This document shows positions 26,614 through 35,592 of a stretch of DNA of 64,000 bases, one piece after another; position 1 is the stretch's first letter, and every line of letters begins with the position of its first letter. The stretch is from the NCBI GenBank assembly GCA_012270975.1, contig JAAXHH010000074.1:1-64000 (forward strand), in the 5' to 3' direction. The position numbers were made by a program, and so were the translations under genes. The notes under the pieces are model-generated. The model did not search any database. It saw nothing but the letters and a program-made list of their open reading frames with translations, and was not told the DNA's origin. The stretch comes from Candidatus Latescibacterota bacterium. GTDB lineage: Bacteria; JAAXHH01.

Positions 26614-27420
26614 TCAACCCCAGCGGTACTCCGGCGGATCGAACACGAAACCGTGGAAGAAGCGTCGGTGCCGGGGCGTGAGGCTGTTCAGGAAATCCCT
26701 GTCGTACCGCCACTGTTCCGCGCACGCCAGCATCCACGGGTGTTCGTACCCGTAGTACAGGATCACCCGCTTGCCCCCGCGGCGCGTGAACGGACCGGCC
26801 GAATGCCATACTCCGTTGTGGAAGAGCACGGCCGTGCCGGGCCGCCCGCAGATCTGCACCGCGCCGGGCATGCCGTTCTTCGCGTCCGGCTCGACCAGGG
26901 ACTTGTGGCTGCCGGGTACCAGGGTCAGGTTGCCCTGGTCCGGTTCGGTCATGTCACTCAGGTAGTACCCCACCTTAAACTGCAATAGCGGAACGTGTGG
27001 CTGGAAGTCGCGAAATCCGTCCTGGATTCCGTCCGTATGCCAGCCCTGTCCGTGGTGGTCTTCGGGTTCGATCTCGTAGATGGCGTCGGTAGAGTGCAGG
27101 TGCGGCATCTCGTTGAACAGACCGCGGACATAGTCCATCATCGGCTCGTAGTCGAGCATGTCCAGAAAGAACGGATCTTCAGCCAGCAGGTGCATGACCC
27201 GCGCGTTGGCCGAATCCAGTTTGTCGGCAAACGCCGGCTCGTGCGCTCGATGGAAACCAGGGGCGCGGCGACGCGCTATCGTCCGCTCCAGCGCGTCGTT
27301 GAGCGTGTCGACCAGGGACTCAGAAAGGAAATCCTCCAGCACCAGGTAGCCATTTGTGTCGAAGAGGAAGCGTTCGGCGTCCGTGGGATGGTTGATTGTA
27401 TTTGTAGAGTGAGGATGCAT
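26614..27420 (-). CDS. Phytanoyl-CoA dioxygenase (PhyH) family protein
   Basis: A 268-residue Fe(II)/2-oxoglutarate-dependent oxygenase. The metal-binding HxD is seen in GWHTDG (central), and the distal His is in VWHSAG with a downstream Arg for 2-oxoglutarate. The N-terminal ERFLFDTNGYLVLEDF block is typical of PhyH members. These enzymes hydroxylate fatty acyl-CoAs, sugars, ectoine-type osmolytes or secondary metabolites; the substrate here is unknown. It starts 53 bases after the end of the Fic gene on the same strand, and the LRR gene begins 16 bases after its stop, so they could share a transcript. It is one of three PhyH proteins in the window (also 41435 and 49777); all are short on shared identity outside motifs. 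Confidence 0.87.
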   Translation of the reverse strand: MHPHSTNTINHPTDAERFLFDTNGYLVLEDFLSESLVDTLNDALERTIARRRAPGFHRAHEPAFADKLDSANARVMHLLAEDPFFLDMLDYEPMMDYVRGLFNEMPHLHSTDAIYEIEPEDHHGQGWHTDGIQDGFRDFQPHVPLLQFKVGYYLSDMTEPDQGNLTLVPGSHKSLVEPDAKNGMPGAVQICGRPGTAVLFHNGVWHSAGPFTRRGGKRVILYYGYEHPWMLACAEQWRYDRDFLNSLTPRHRRFFHGFVFDPPEYRWG

Positions 27421-27473
27421 CGGAGCGGATTCGTAACCTCACCGTACGTCGGGGTGGTACGGTAAGCGTTTTT

Positions 27474-28970
27474 TCAGAGGTTTTGCGTGAGTTCCCTGAT
27501 GACGACCTTCAGGACGTTTTCCCGCCAAGGCCTGAACCTGTCCAGCAGTCGATTTTTGTCCTCGTTGAAGAAGAAGACGAAACCCTCCTCCGCTACCGGA
27601 ATAAGCGTTGAATTCGAATGATTCCCACCGTGGTCTTCGTCGGTATCATCGTAATCCCTGAATTCCAGGAATGGCGCGCAGATGAGGCTGCCATTGAATG
27701 GTCTGCCGATGCCGTGAATTGCAAATACCAACTGTCCCCTACGCGACCAGTGCATGTTCAATGAGACCCAGGACCGGTATTCCGATGTATTGGCATAGTA
27801 ATCAATGTGTTCCTTAGCGATTTCGACGATCTGGGCCCTGTAATAGTGATCCGAGTCTCCATCGGATCTTCGTACGTAAGCAGTTGCTTGACGCGCTATC
27901 CGTTTCAGGGGTCTCAATACATCCCGTCTGATCGCATTAAGACGACTCTCAAGATCATCCTCGATTGAGCTGGCGAATCCGAATACTTCCCGGTATGCCT
28001 TCTGCTGCTCCGCCGCGATCCTGCGGGCTTCCCGGTCCAGCCCGTCAAGGGCCGCCTGTGCATCCTCTTCCAAACGTAGTTCTTCAGATATCTTGGTCGC
28101 CTTCAGAAACTGATCCCTCTGCAACTTGGTGATCAGTTCGACAAGTGGATTCAGGTCGCCGTGGTCGCCTGCTTCGAGTGCATCCAGGTACCTGGACCGG
28201 TCGTCCCTCCTTACCACGAGCGGAAAGAGTCCGTCTTTCACAAGCACCAGTGAGGCGATCGCCCGGACAACGCGTCCATTTCCATCTTGAAAGGGATGGA
28301 TCTGTGTGAAACGATGATGCAGCCAAGCGGCCTGAACTTCGGCAGGTACGCCTTTACTGACGTGTGCCTCGTGCATCTCGATCAAACGGTCCATCTCCGC
28401 ATCCACCTGTTCCGGAGGACAATAGTAATACGTTACTCCATTCCGTTTCGGATGATTCGGTAGGGTCTTCCAAGCGCCTCTGATGAGCGGAACTTCGATG
28501 ATCTTGCCTTGGACGTCAAGCACCTCTGCCGTGCGCTGGTTACGCAGCAGGGCCGCGTGTAGCTCTTTGACGTAAGAGGTGGTAAGGGACCGATCGCTCT
28601 TCACAAAAGCGAAGACGCCATCAAGCGCGTCCTTCTGATCATTCAGGAGTCGTATCACGTACTCCTTGGGCTTATTGGTCGATCCGTGGCTGAGAATTTC
28701 GGATTGGAAGCCCTCTTCGATGAGCGTCTGCGTGACGCCACGGTCGATCTCGTATAGATTCTCGATTATGCCGGTTTCTATCGCCCATTCCCGACTGAGC
28801 TTCTCGTTGAAGTCCGGTAGCTGAGCCGAGTCCTTCAAATGCTCCTTCCGTTCAGCCCAGATCGCCTTGATCCCGGGGATTTCGGAGGAACTGAGTTCGT
28901 TCGGATCAACTTCAAGATCTTTAATGCCGGTATCAGGATTCCAGATTAGAAGAGTTTTGTTGTTTTCCAT
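27474..28970 (-). CDS. Fic family protein (probable AMP transferase)
   Basis: A 498-residue Fic-domain protein. The catalytic motif HPFQDGNGR begins at His225 and is complete, so AMPylation or a related nucleotide transfer from ATP to protein hydroxyls is expected. N-terminal to it, near residue 70, a helix with AIETGIIEN resembles the auto-inhibitory helix of class II Fic proteins, but the usual (S/T)xxxE(G/N) pattern is not fully matched. About 130 C-terminal residues (after 350) are of unknown fold. ATG 28970 is chosen since GGAG lies 8 bases upstream; a GTG three codons earlier abuts it. No antitoxin gene is adjacent. It may be a self-regulated housekeeping Fic or part of a toxin-like module. 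GC is somewhat lower than neighbours. Confidence 0.9.
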   Translation of the reverse strand: MENNKTLLIWNPDTGIKDLEVDPNELSSSEIPGIKAIWAERKEHLKDSAQLPDFNEKLSREWAIETGIIENLYEIDRGVTQTLIEEGFQSEILSHGSTNKPKEYVIRLLNDQKDALDGVFAFVKSDRSLTTSYVKELHAALLRNQRTAEVLDVQGKIIEVPLIRGAWKTLPNHPKRNGVTYYYCPPEQVDAEMDRLIEMHEAHVSKGVPAEVQAAWLHHRFTQIHPFQDGNGRVVRAIASLVLVKDGLFPLVVRRDDRSRYLDALEAGDHGDLNPLVELITKLQRDQFLKATKISEELRLEEDAQAALDGLDREARRIAAEQQKAYREVFGFASSIEDDLESRLNAIRRDVLRPLKRIARQATAYVRRSDGDSDHYYRAQIVEIAKEHIDYYANTSEYRSWVSLNMHWSRRGQLVFAIHGIGRPFNGSLICAPFLEFRDYDDTDEDHGGNHSNSTLIPVAEEGFVFFFNEDKNRLLDRFRPWRENVLKVVIRELTQNL

Positions 28971-29279
28971 CGCGACCACTCCGGTCTGTCGTCTATTGGG
29001 ACCTCAAGGACCGAAATCGGTGTAACTTCGACACGGGATACAACGGCATGATTCTTTACTGCATAATACTCGTGCAAGCGTGAACCTGTCAACGCGTTAA
29101 GATGGAAATTTCAGCGTTTCGACATCCCACGTATAGCAGTTTATCTTGAACCAAATAATGCTAATCAACGTGCGGACTATATATGGATTTGGTTTTATTG
29201 AAATAACGATTAATCTATTCAGAGCTTTGGGCCTGTGTAATAACTCGGGTTCCGCTTGACGGCCTGTAAGGGACTGTAG
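28971..29279. other. Intergenic region between divergent fic and amidohydrolase genes
   Basis: This 309-base, AT-rich region lies between divergent genes and should contain both promoters. I found no -35/-10 pair with convincing spacing on either strand. An AAGGGA ribosome site is next to ATG 29280. No repeat, RNA or small gene is supported. Confidence 0.4.
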
Positions 29280-30395
29280 ATGATCTACGACGGACACGCC
29301 TATTGCTTTCCATCGCCGCGCGATATCGGTGGCTTCGACGACCCCGCCGAGTTCCAGCGTCACCTGCAGATGTTCATGGCCCAGGCCCGGCAGCAACCTG
29401 TCTGGCGGCGGGGCGACCGCACGACGGCCGACGCAACGGGTCTCTACGATCCCGATCGCCCGTGGCGCTTCGACGGCCTGCGGGACGCGAACTTCCGCAC
29501 CGGAAAACATGGCCTGGCGGAATGGACGGTCGATAGCGAGGATTACGTCAAGCAGGCCCTGCCGCCTTGGACGGAGGACTTCTCTTTCCCAGCGGAATGC
29601 CTGGTGGCGGAGATGGACTACGCCGGCGTCGACAAGGCCCTCCTGCACCGCACGCCCTACATGGGGCTCGACGACGGTTACATCGCGGAATGCTGCCGCC
29701 GCTATACGGAGCGGATCCAGGGTCTGGCCCAAATACCTGAGTGGTGGATACCGGACCGGACCGACGAGGCCATTGAAAAACTGGAACGGGCGATCCGCGT
29801 GCACGGCCTATCGGGCCTACAGTTCATGCCTTTCCACCGGCCGCTCTACGATCTCTCCGCCGAATGGACCGGACCCGAGTTCGATCCGTTCTGGACCGCG
29901 GTGGCCGCGTTGGATATCCCGGTGTTCTTCACCCTCGGCGCGGTCGGATCATCTTCCGCATACATCGAAGAGCTACGTTCGTTGCGTAACTGGATGGACC
30001 GATTCCCCGATGTCGACGTGATCCTGACGCACGGATTCCCCTGGCGGATGTTTGCCGAACGCGACCGGATCAACATCCCCGACGAAGTGTACGAAGCCAC
30101 ACCCGCGGACCACCCCCGCTTCCACATCCAGATCCTCTTCGCCGTGTTCCTGCAGTCGCGTTGGGACTACCCCATGCCCCAGATGCGGCCCGTCCTCGAA
30201 ACGATGGTCGAACGCTTCGGCGCCGATCGTATCATGTGGGGTACGGACATCCCCATCGTGCTGCTGCACTGGACCTACCGCCAGAGCCTCGACTACGTGA
30301 GGCGCTACTGCCCGTTCCTGGACGAGAACGAGATGGCGGCGATCCTGGGCGGGAACATGGCGCGGATAATGGGGGTGGGCGGATCGGCCGGGTAG
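29280..30395 (+). CDS. Amidohydrolase-2 (ACMSD-like) TIM-barrel protein
   Basis: A 371-residue cytoplasmic hydrolase or decarboxylase of the amidohydrolase-2 superfamily. It begins with D-G-H-A-Y where the usual metal site has D-x-H-x-H, so one N-terminal ligand is altered. The later LTHGF (metal-binding His) and C-terminal MWGTDIP (Asp of the active site) are present. Related enzymes decarboxylate or hydrolyse aromatic or lactone substrates; the altered first site leaves catalysis open. A ribosome site AAGGGA precedes the ATG. The convergent Gfo/Idh gene ends 34 bases downstream. Together with 48865-49764 it is one of two members in this window, but they are only distantly related. Confidence 0.82.
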   Translation: MIYDGHAYCFPSPRDIGGFDDPAEFQRHLQMFMAQARQQPVWRRGDRTTADATGLYDPDRPWRFDGLRDANFRTGKHGLAEWTVDSEDYVKQALPPWTEDFSFPAECLVAEMDYAGVDKALLHRTPYMGLDDGYIAECCRRYTERIQGLAQIPEWWIPDRTDEAIEKLERAIRVHGLSGLQFMPFHRPLYDLSAEWTGPEFDPFWTAVAALDIPVFFTLGAVGSSSAYIEELRSLRNWMDRFPDVDVILTHGFPWRMFAERDRINIPDEVYEATPADHPRFHIQILFAVFLQSRWDYPMPQMRPVLETMVERFGADRIMWGTDIPIVLLHWTYRQSLDYVRRYCPFLDENEMAAILGGNMARIMGVGGSAG

Positions 30396-30429
30396 GGACA
30401 AGTCGGGTCTTGTCGGGAAAACTCGACGA

Positions 30430-31587
30430 CTAGCTCGCACTCCGGCCCAAACGGCAGTCTTCATCTGCTAGCCATTCCGCATAAGGGCGCGGCATCGGGT
30501 CGGGCGGGCCCAGGCCGTGTTCCTCGCGCCAGCGCAAGAGCGGATGATCGCGTTCCGCCTGCGGCAGATCAACGCGCCGACCGCGCGCGCCCGACTCGAA
30601 AATGCCCATCAGTATCTCCAGCACGTGGCGGCCGGCGTCGCCCGAGCATTCGTGCGCACGGCCCTCGTCGAGCGCCTGCACGTACTCATCGGTGAACTGG
30701 TAGTCCTCTATAGAAGCCGAACCCGCCGGATCGTAGTGCTCCGGTACGATGGGGGCAAGCGGCTGCCACTCGGTCTGGCCGGGGGCGAAGTGCGGCGTGG
30801 ACAAAATCCATGGGGCGCCACTTTTCCAGTAGAGCCTGCCCTCGGTGCCGTAGACCTCGATCATGTAAGCTGTTGAATCCATTTCGGGGAAGCGGTGCTG
30901 CAAGAGGACACCCGAAATCCCGCATTCAAAGGCAAGCGCCGCGGTCACGTGTTCGCCGGCAATGTAGCCCATGCCACTCGGCGACGGCAGCACATCCTCG
31001 GGAGTGATCGGACGGCCATCGGTCAAGGCCACGGCTTGCACGCTGCGCACCGGCCCGGCCACGCCGAGCATGGCATTGAGCGAGTGCGTGGCGATATTCA
31101 TCAGGCCGTAGCCGCCGTAGTAGCCTTTGCCGCTGCCCTGCACATAGCGCAGGTCGCCGATCCGGCCCTCGGCAATCGCCGCCTTGACCGCCTGAAGCGC
31201 GCCGCCGGTGCGCCCCTGGTGATGCACGGCCACCTGCACGCCTTTCTCCGCGGCCTTGGCCAACACCGCGTCGGCCTCGGCCAGGGTCGTGCAAATCGGC
31301 TTTTCAATGTCGATGTGGACTCCGTGCTCCAGTACGCGCATAGCCAGCGGATAGTGGTACTCGGTGCCCGTGGGAATGGCGACAATGTCCGGGGCCTCTG
31401 CCTCAATCATCCGGTCGAGATCGTCGTAGAGAGCCGCAACCCCCAGTTCGTCGCCGAGGGTCGACAGCCGTTCGGGCACGAGGTCGCACAATGCCACAAC
31501 CTCGGTGCGGGGATGCTGATGGTACGCGCGGCCCGCGGCCGTACCTCGGCCACGACAGCCCAGAATAGCGACTCGGTACGGTTGCAT
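30430..31587 (-). CDS. Gfo/Idh/MocA family oxidoreductase
   Basis: A 385-residue NAD(P)-dependent sugar or cyclitol dehydrogenase-like protein. The Rossmann domain (1-125) starts with a glycine-rich ILGCRGRG loop and ends with the conserved EKP (in HIDIEKPIC); the C-terminal alpha/beta domain supplies substrate binding. A histidine in IATHSLNAMLG occupies the usual catalytic region. No twin-arginine or other signal is seen, so cytoplasmic. AAGGAG lies at good spacing before the ATG. It is convergent with the amidohydrolase at 29280 and not in an obvious operon. Substrate unknown. Confidence 0.9.
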   Translation of the reverse strand: MQPYRVAILGCRGRGTAAGRAYHQHPRTEVVALCDLVPERLSTLGDELGVAALYDDLDRMIEAEAPDIVAIPTGTEYHYPLAMRVLEHGVHIDIEKPICTTLAEADAVLAKAAEKGVQVAVHHQGRTGGALQAVKAAIAEGRIGDLRYVQGSGKGYYGGYGLMNIATHSLNAMLGVAGPVRSVQAVALTDGRPITPEDVLPSPSGMGYIAGEHVTAALAFECGISGVLLQHRFPEMDSTAYMIEVYGTEGRLYWKSGAPWILSTPHFAPGQTEWQPLAPIVPEHYDPAGSASIEDYQFTDEYVQALDEGRAHECSGDAGRHVLEILMGIFESGARGRRVDLPQAERDHPLLRWREEHGLGPPDPMPRPYAEWLADEDCRLGRSAS

Positions 31588-31825
31588 GGAGCGATCTCCT
31601 TTTCCGGCGTCTGAACTCGAGAATGGAATGTGTTACGTTTACTATATGGATTATCCGGGAGATTTACACGTGCTATCGGATGAAATAGCCGTCACCCGGA
31701 CGGTTGGAAATCGAAGTCCCCAGCGCGGTCATTCGACAGATTCGGACAGGGAACTGTTCGCGAAGTGATTCGTTCTCCATATTGAGTAGTATGGCTCTTG
31801 TTTGTGTCTGAAAGAAAGGAATCTC
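31588..31825. other. AT-rich intergenic region between divergent genes
   Basis: This 238-base region between the divergent Gfo/Idh and lipoprotein genes is lower in GC. A short frame starts before it but has no ribosome site and no recognisable protein. I see no strong promoter pair, repeat or terminator. Confidence 0.35.
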
Positions 31826-32293
31826 ATGCGATACCTGGTTGCGGCGGTATGCTTGGTTGCGGTGGCATGGATCTCCGTTTCCCTCCTTGCCTGTGACGAC
31901 CGCGATCCGGTCGTTGGATCAGACAACAATGGCGAACAGCCGACCGAGGAGGGTGAACAGCGGACCGAGGAGGGTGAACAGCGGACCGAGGAGGGCGATC
32001 GTGCACGGCTGCAGGAGATGCGACAGGAAATCGACGCGCTCATCGGCGACGCTGCGGGCACGTCGATCGCGGATTGTCGCTTCGCGGGCATAGGCACCAA
32101 ACCCTGCGGCGGCCCCTGGGAGTTCATAGTCTACTCCGTCTCGTCCACCGATTCGACGGCACTGGCCGAACGATTGAAAGCGTATGACGCCTTTGAAGAC
32201 GAGATGAATGAGCGCTATGGGTACCTATCCGACTGCTCCGTTCCCAACATACCGAATCTGGTGTTTAAGGACGGACGGTGCATTGCCGAGTGA
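31826..32293 (+). CDS. Small lipoprotein with acidic 7-residue repeats
   Basis: A 155-residue lipoprotein. The signal peptide ends in the lipobox S-L-L-A-C (Cys about 23), so the protein is membrane-anchored and exposed to the periplasm. A 21-base tandem repeat (31934-31996) encodes three copies of an acidic E-Q-(P/R)-T-E-E-G unit forming a linker. The remaining ~100 residues include four conserved-looking cysteines (ADC, KPC, SDC, GRC) that could form two disulfides, and a CGGPW motif. Similar small secreted proteins are common in marine bacteria but have no assigned function as far as I know. ATG 31826 is chosen because AAAGGA lies 6 bases upstream. Confidence 0.75.
   Translation: MRYLVAAVCLVAVAWISVSLLACDDRDPVVGSDNNGEQPTEEGEQRTEEGEQRTEEGDRARLQEMRQEIDALIGDAAGTSIADCRFAGIGTKPCGGPWEFIVYSVSSTDSTALAERLKAYDAFEDEMNERYGYLSDCSVPNIPNLVFKDGRCIAE
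31934..31996. repeat. 21-bp x 3 in-frame tandem repeat in the lipoprotein gene
   Basis: Three tandem 21-base units lie at 31934-31954, 31955-31975 and 31976-31996. They differ by single bases: Pro versus Arg in the first unit, and a synonymous change in the last. They encode an acidic linker after the lipobox. Confidence 0.95.
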
Positions 32294-32401
32294 CGCCTTG
32301 CCCTCAAGCGCGTCGCTCAACCCGGTCAGCATTGTTCAAATCCGCGAACGGTAGACTACCAGATATACAGGCAGACCGGCGACGGACCGGTAAGCCGTAA
32401 T

Positions 32402-32968
32402 TCATTCTCTTTCCATCATCTCAAGCAACCGGGTCGTCGTGTTCCAGTTGCGGACAGTAACGCGCTGGTACACGGGCATGGACGCGAGACGGCTGAGATA
32501 GCTTCGCGAGGCCTGGTCGATGCGTCTGGAGAAGTAGAGCACACCGCTACCCGCCCAGGCTTCATCCACGCCGGGCCTGGTAGGGACGCCCTCCATGGCG
32601 GCAGTTGCCGTAAGCGGCGCCTTCAGGAAGATCACGTCATAGCGGTACGTCTCCGGGCTTTCTCCAAACCCCGATGGCGCATCGGAAACCACTGCCCGCA
32701 TCTGCTTACGAGACCGCATTACGACACTCGCTTCGTAGTCAAACGCCGCAGAGAGCATCCCCTCGATTTCCTTCGTCAAGGCCCTGAGCCCGGTGGGAGG
32801 CGAACGGAAGATTACGTTCCCGCTCTGAATATAGGTGCCGACATCGCGGAAGCCTTCGGCCTCGAAGCAACTCCGGAGATCCGCCATCTTGATGATGTTC
32901 TTGCCGCCCACATTGATTCCGCGCAGCAGGGCAAGGTAGGTTTCGTCGGGGTTCTTGATTGTGGTCAT
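32402..32968 (-). CDS. DUF1697 family protein
   Basis: A 188-residue cytoplasmic protein. The LLRGINVGGKNIIKM block (about 14-28) and TYIQSGNVIF (about 45-54) are the DUF1697 signature. The function is not established for the family. The ATG directly follows a TAA in the same frame, and the ribosome site is weak. Its upstream neighbour is on the opposite strand. The call is based on the two motifs and normal length. Confidence 0.88.
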   Translation of the reverse strand: MTTIKNPDETYLALLRGINVGGKNIIKMADLRSCFEAEGFRDVGTYIQSGNVIFRSPPTGLRALTKEIEGMLSAAFDYEASVVMRSRKQMRAVVSDAPSGFGESPETYRYDVIFLKAPLTATAAMEGVPTRPGVDEAWAGSGVLYFSRRIDQASRSYLSRLASMPVYQRVTVRNWNTTTRLLEMMERE

Positions 32969-33259
32969 TTAGTGCCCGAACAATTCATATAAGACTGCAC
33001 ACTGGATTTCATAACGGCTGCGCACCACTCGGCCAAGCCAGGCAATGAAAAGATCCCGAGCCGGTTGCCCAAAATGTCGGTACATGAATCTAGCCAGAAA
33101 CTTGTAACTGCGAGACTTTTTATGTATTTTGACTGTGAAGACTGCTAACTGGATGCGTCCATCTTGGCAACACACCACTTCCGCATTTAAGCTACATTAT
33201 CGTCCGTCTGATTACAAGTCGGGTTGCTGTCTAACTGCAACCGAGTGTCCAAGACATCT
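32969..33259. other. AT-rich region between DUF1697 and YdeI-like genes
   Basis: This 291-base divergent intergenic region is lower in GC than its flanks. A minus-strand frame of 69 codons fills most of it but has no ribosome site and no recognised protein. No clear promoter pair was found. Confidence 0.35.
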
Positions 33260-33856
33260 ATGCACCGCCCCACCACCCTCCCCGGGAGACGTATAACCCC
33301 CCGCAACCAACACGCGTGGCGCCGGTGGCTCGATGCCAACCACGCGACGGTCCCCGAGGTCTGGGTCCTCTTCTACAAGAAGGCAGCCCAGCGCTCCGGG
33401 CGTGCCGCCCTCACCTACGAGAACGCCGTCGAACAGGCGATCTGTTTCGGCTGGATCGACGGACTTAAACGTCGGGTTGACGACGAACGCTACGCCCACC
33501 GTTTCACGCCCCGAAAACCAGACAGCAGATGGTCAAAGATCAATCGCGCACGTCTCGAGAGGATGCGGTCGCAAGGCCTCATGACTCCCGCCGGGGAGGC
33601 GGCCGTCGCCGCCTCCGTCCGTTCCGGCGCATGGGAACTGACCGCGGAACCGCCAACTGTCGAGACTCCGCAGGAGTTACTTGCCGCCCTTGAGCAGGAT
33701 GCCGAGGCCCGTACCGGCTGGACCGGTCTCGCGCCCTCGGAACAGCGTCGGTATGCGACTTGGATCGGCGTCGCGAAACGCAAGGAGACCCGCGCCCGTC
33801 GGCTCGCGGAGAGCCTTGAATTGTTGCGTCGCGGCGAGAAACTCGGAATGCGCTGA
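33260..33856 (+). CDS. YdeI/OmpD-associated family protein
   Basis: A 198-residue cytoplasmic protein of the YdeI family. The family features are an N-terminal VWVLFYKK segment, then EAICFGWIDG (here EQAICFGWIDG), and a Trp/Arg-rich C-terminal helical part (YATWIGVAKRKETR). The biochemical function is unknown; some members confer peptide resistance. ATG 33260 is taken as start because similarity begins here; a TTG 12 codons earlier is possible and no ribosome site supports either strongly. Nothing in the context suggests an operon. Confidence 0.82.
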   Translation: MHRPTTLPGRRITPRNQHAWRRWLDANHATVPEVWVLFYKKAAQRSGRAALTYENAVEQAICFGWIDGLKRRVDDERYAHRFTPRKPDSRWSKINRARLERMRSQGLMTPAGEAAVAASVRSGAWELTAEPPTVETPQELLAALEQDAEARTGWTGLAPSEQRRYATWIGVAKRKETRARRLAESLELLRRGEKLGMR

Positions 33857-34060
33857 ACTTCAGGGACCACCGTCCGGTTCTCCCGGTGACGGCCTGATTG
33901 CCGGCAGCCTCCGGGCAGCGATTGGCTAGACGGCAGGCTGCGATACACAAAACGGACCATTAAAATGAACGCACATTGAGATTTACTGGACTGCAGGGTA
34001 CCATACCCTTTAAACCCAACGATTTAAAAACTAGCACGGAATCCCCCTTAATCTAAACCG

Positions 34061-35383
34061 TTGCTTTCATCCATTTCATCCCACCCATCAGACCACACCA
34101 CCCCCCATCGAAGGGGCGACTTACGGACCACCTGGACGGACCTCGTGTGGCTGGCAGCGATGAGTTCGTCGCTGTTCCTCGTGCTGCTGTCTTCCTCGAG
34201 CTACGTGGCGTCACTGCCCTTCATTCGCGAGGAATGGGGGCTGAACAATACGCAGTCGGGCGTGGTCTTTTCGGCCTACCTGGCCGGCTACGCGGCGTCC
34301 TCCCTGCTGGTCATACCCTTTACCGACCGGTTCAAGCCTTACTCAATCATGCTCGCGGGCATCTCCCTGACGGCCGTCAGCGCCGTACTGTTCCCTCTGC
34401 TGGCGGAAGGGCTATGGACCGCGAGTGCGCTGCGATTTCTCTACGGGGTCGGGCACGTATGCGTGTACATCACTGGAATCCGGCTCGCTTCGCTCAGATT
34501 CTCCGATAAGGGACGCGGCCTGGCCGTAGGCGTCTTCGTGAGCTCCGGATACGCGGGCACGACCGTTTCGTACGTGCTCATGGGCGTTCTGCTGGACCGG
34601 CTCGACAGCTGGGAACCGGCTTATCTCGCCACGACATTGCCCGGCATCGTCGGCGTCGCGGTTACGTTGCTGATGGCCTTCGAAAAAGGTACTGTTACGC
34701 CCCGGAGTGAACGAACCACAACAATGGCTGGCTGGCTGTCCCTTGCGCCACTCCGAGACCGCCGGCTGCTTCTTGTGATCATGGCTTATGCGCTGCACAC
34801 GGCCGAACTCTTCGTGGCCCGCCTGTGGCTGCCCCTGCTTCTCGTCGCCGCACTCATGATGGCAGGTTTCGAGTCGGACGCTGCTGCTTCACGTGCCGCC
34901 ACCTTGGCCGGTTTCATGTTCATGACGGGCATCTTCAGCGTGCTTTTAGGCGGATGGATGTCGGATCGGTTCGGAAGAATCAGGACGGCGACTTTGATCT
35001 TCGCGGTAAGCGGGATCTGTTCTTTTCTCGCCGGTTGGCTGGTCGGACTTCCGATCGCCTGGCTCGTTGCACTGGGTTTCCTTTACGGGTTCTTTACGGC
35101 CGCTGATTCCGCCATCTACTCGACAGCCGTCACGGAACTCGCTCCGAGAAACCTGGTCGGTTCCGCACAGGCCGTACAGTCCTTCATCGGGTTTGTCGTG
35201 GGAACCGGCGCACCGGTTGTCGCGGGGACTATACTCGACCTTTCCGGCGCGCAGTCAGCGTGGATCCTGGTGTTCAGTTTCAACGGCGTGCTGGCCGCGG
35301 CGGGCATAGCGTGCCTGTTGTGGCTCCGTCGTGTATCGGCTTCGAGCGTCACTTCCCAGATTACCGCGCAACACGCAAGCTGA
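34061..35383 (+). CDS. MFS transporter
   Basis: A 440-residue major facilitator superfamily permease with about 12 membrane segments, the first at about 27-50. The loop between TM2 and TM3 contains the D-R-F-K version of motif A and the central loop after TM6 is short. Direction and substrate are not predictable. The start is uncertain: the TTG at 34061 is the first in frame and keeps TM1 whole, but no ribosome site is visible, and the next ATG would cut into TM1. The stop codon lies inside a three-fold short repeat (35365-35432). The upstream 200 bases contain no identifiable gene. Confidence 0.85.
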   Translation: MLSSISSHPSDHTTPHRRGDLRTTWTDLVWLAAMSSSLFLVLLSSSSYVASLPFIREEWGLNNTQSGVVFSAYLAGYAASSLLVIPFTDRFKPYSIMLAGISLTAVSAVLFPLLAEGLWTASALRFLYGVGHVCVYITGIRLASLRFSDKGRGLAVGVFVSSGYAGTTVSYVLMGVLLDRLDSWEPAYLATTLPGIVGVAVTLLMAFEKGTVTPRSERTTTMAGWLSLAPLRDRRLLLVIMAYALHTAELFVARLWLPLLLVAALMMAGFESDAAASRAATLAGFMFMTGIFSVLLGGWMSDRFGRIRTATLIFAVSGICSFLAGWLVGLPIAWLVALGFLYGFFTAADSAIYSTAVTELAPRNLVGSAQAVQSFIGFVVGTGAPVVAGTILDLSGAQSAWILVFSFNGVLAAAGIACLLWLRRVSASSVTSQITAQHAS

Positions 35384-35432
35384 AGACTCGCAACACGCTG
35401 GTTGAAAGGCGCGCAACACGCCGGTTAAAAGG
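35365..35432. repeat. 22-23 bp x 3 tandem repeat overlapping the MFS stop codon
   Basis: Three imperfect units (35365-35386, 35387-35409, 35410-35432) share the core CGCAACACGC followed by a GGTT/AGCT-GAAAGG-like tail. The first contains the last codons and the TGA of the MFS gene, so the downstream copies look like duplications of the gene's 3' end. The remaining intergenic sequence up to 35592 is AT-rich with no other feature. Confidence 0.85.
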
Positions 35433-35592
35433 GTAGATTACTAAATAAATACAACAAAATTACCGGCTACGGCAATTGGGGCTTTCTATCTCCGCGGCCG
35501 AACCGTACATTACATGCCCGCCGACATGCCAGACTCGCACCGAAAACTACGAAACCATTTACATTCCGTTGAACTTACCGCCGAGCAAGCAA

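Noticed and set aside
27441-27474. Seven-base hairpin followed by Ts after the fic gene
   Set aside because: The T-run is on the plus strand whereas both neighbouring genes are on the minus strand, and five bases separate stem and Ts.
29097-29804. Minus-strand frame of 235 codons across the fic-amidohydrolase gap
   Set aside because: Mostly antisense to the amidohydrolase, no ribosome site, no recognisable protein.
30397-30414. Perfect six-base inverted repeat after the amidohydrolase gene
   Set aside because: Short stem with no T-tract; no basis to call it a terminator or binding site.
31586-31768. Small plus-strand frame of 60 codons upstream of the lipoprotein gene
   Set aside because: No ribosome site and no domain; begins antisense to the start of the Gfo/Idh gene.
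32969-33178. Minus-strand frame of 69 codons directly before DUF1697
   Set aside because: No ribosome site, composition not clearly coding; could be a real small gene but not supportable.
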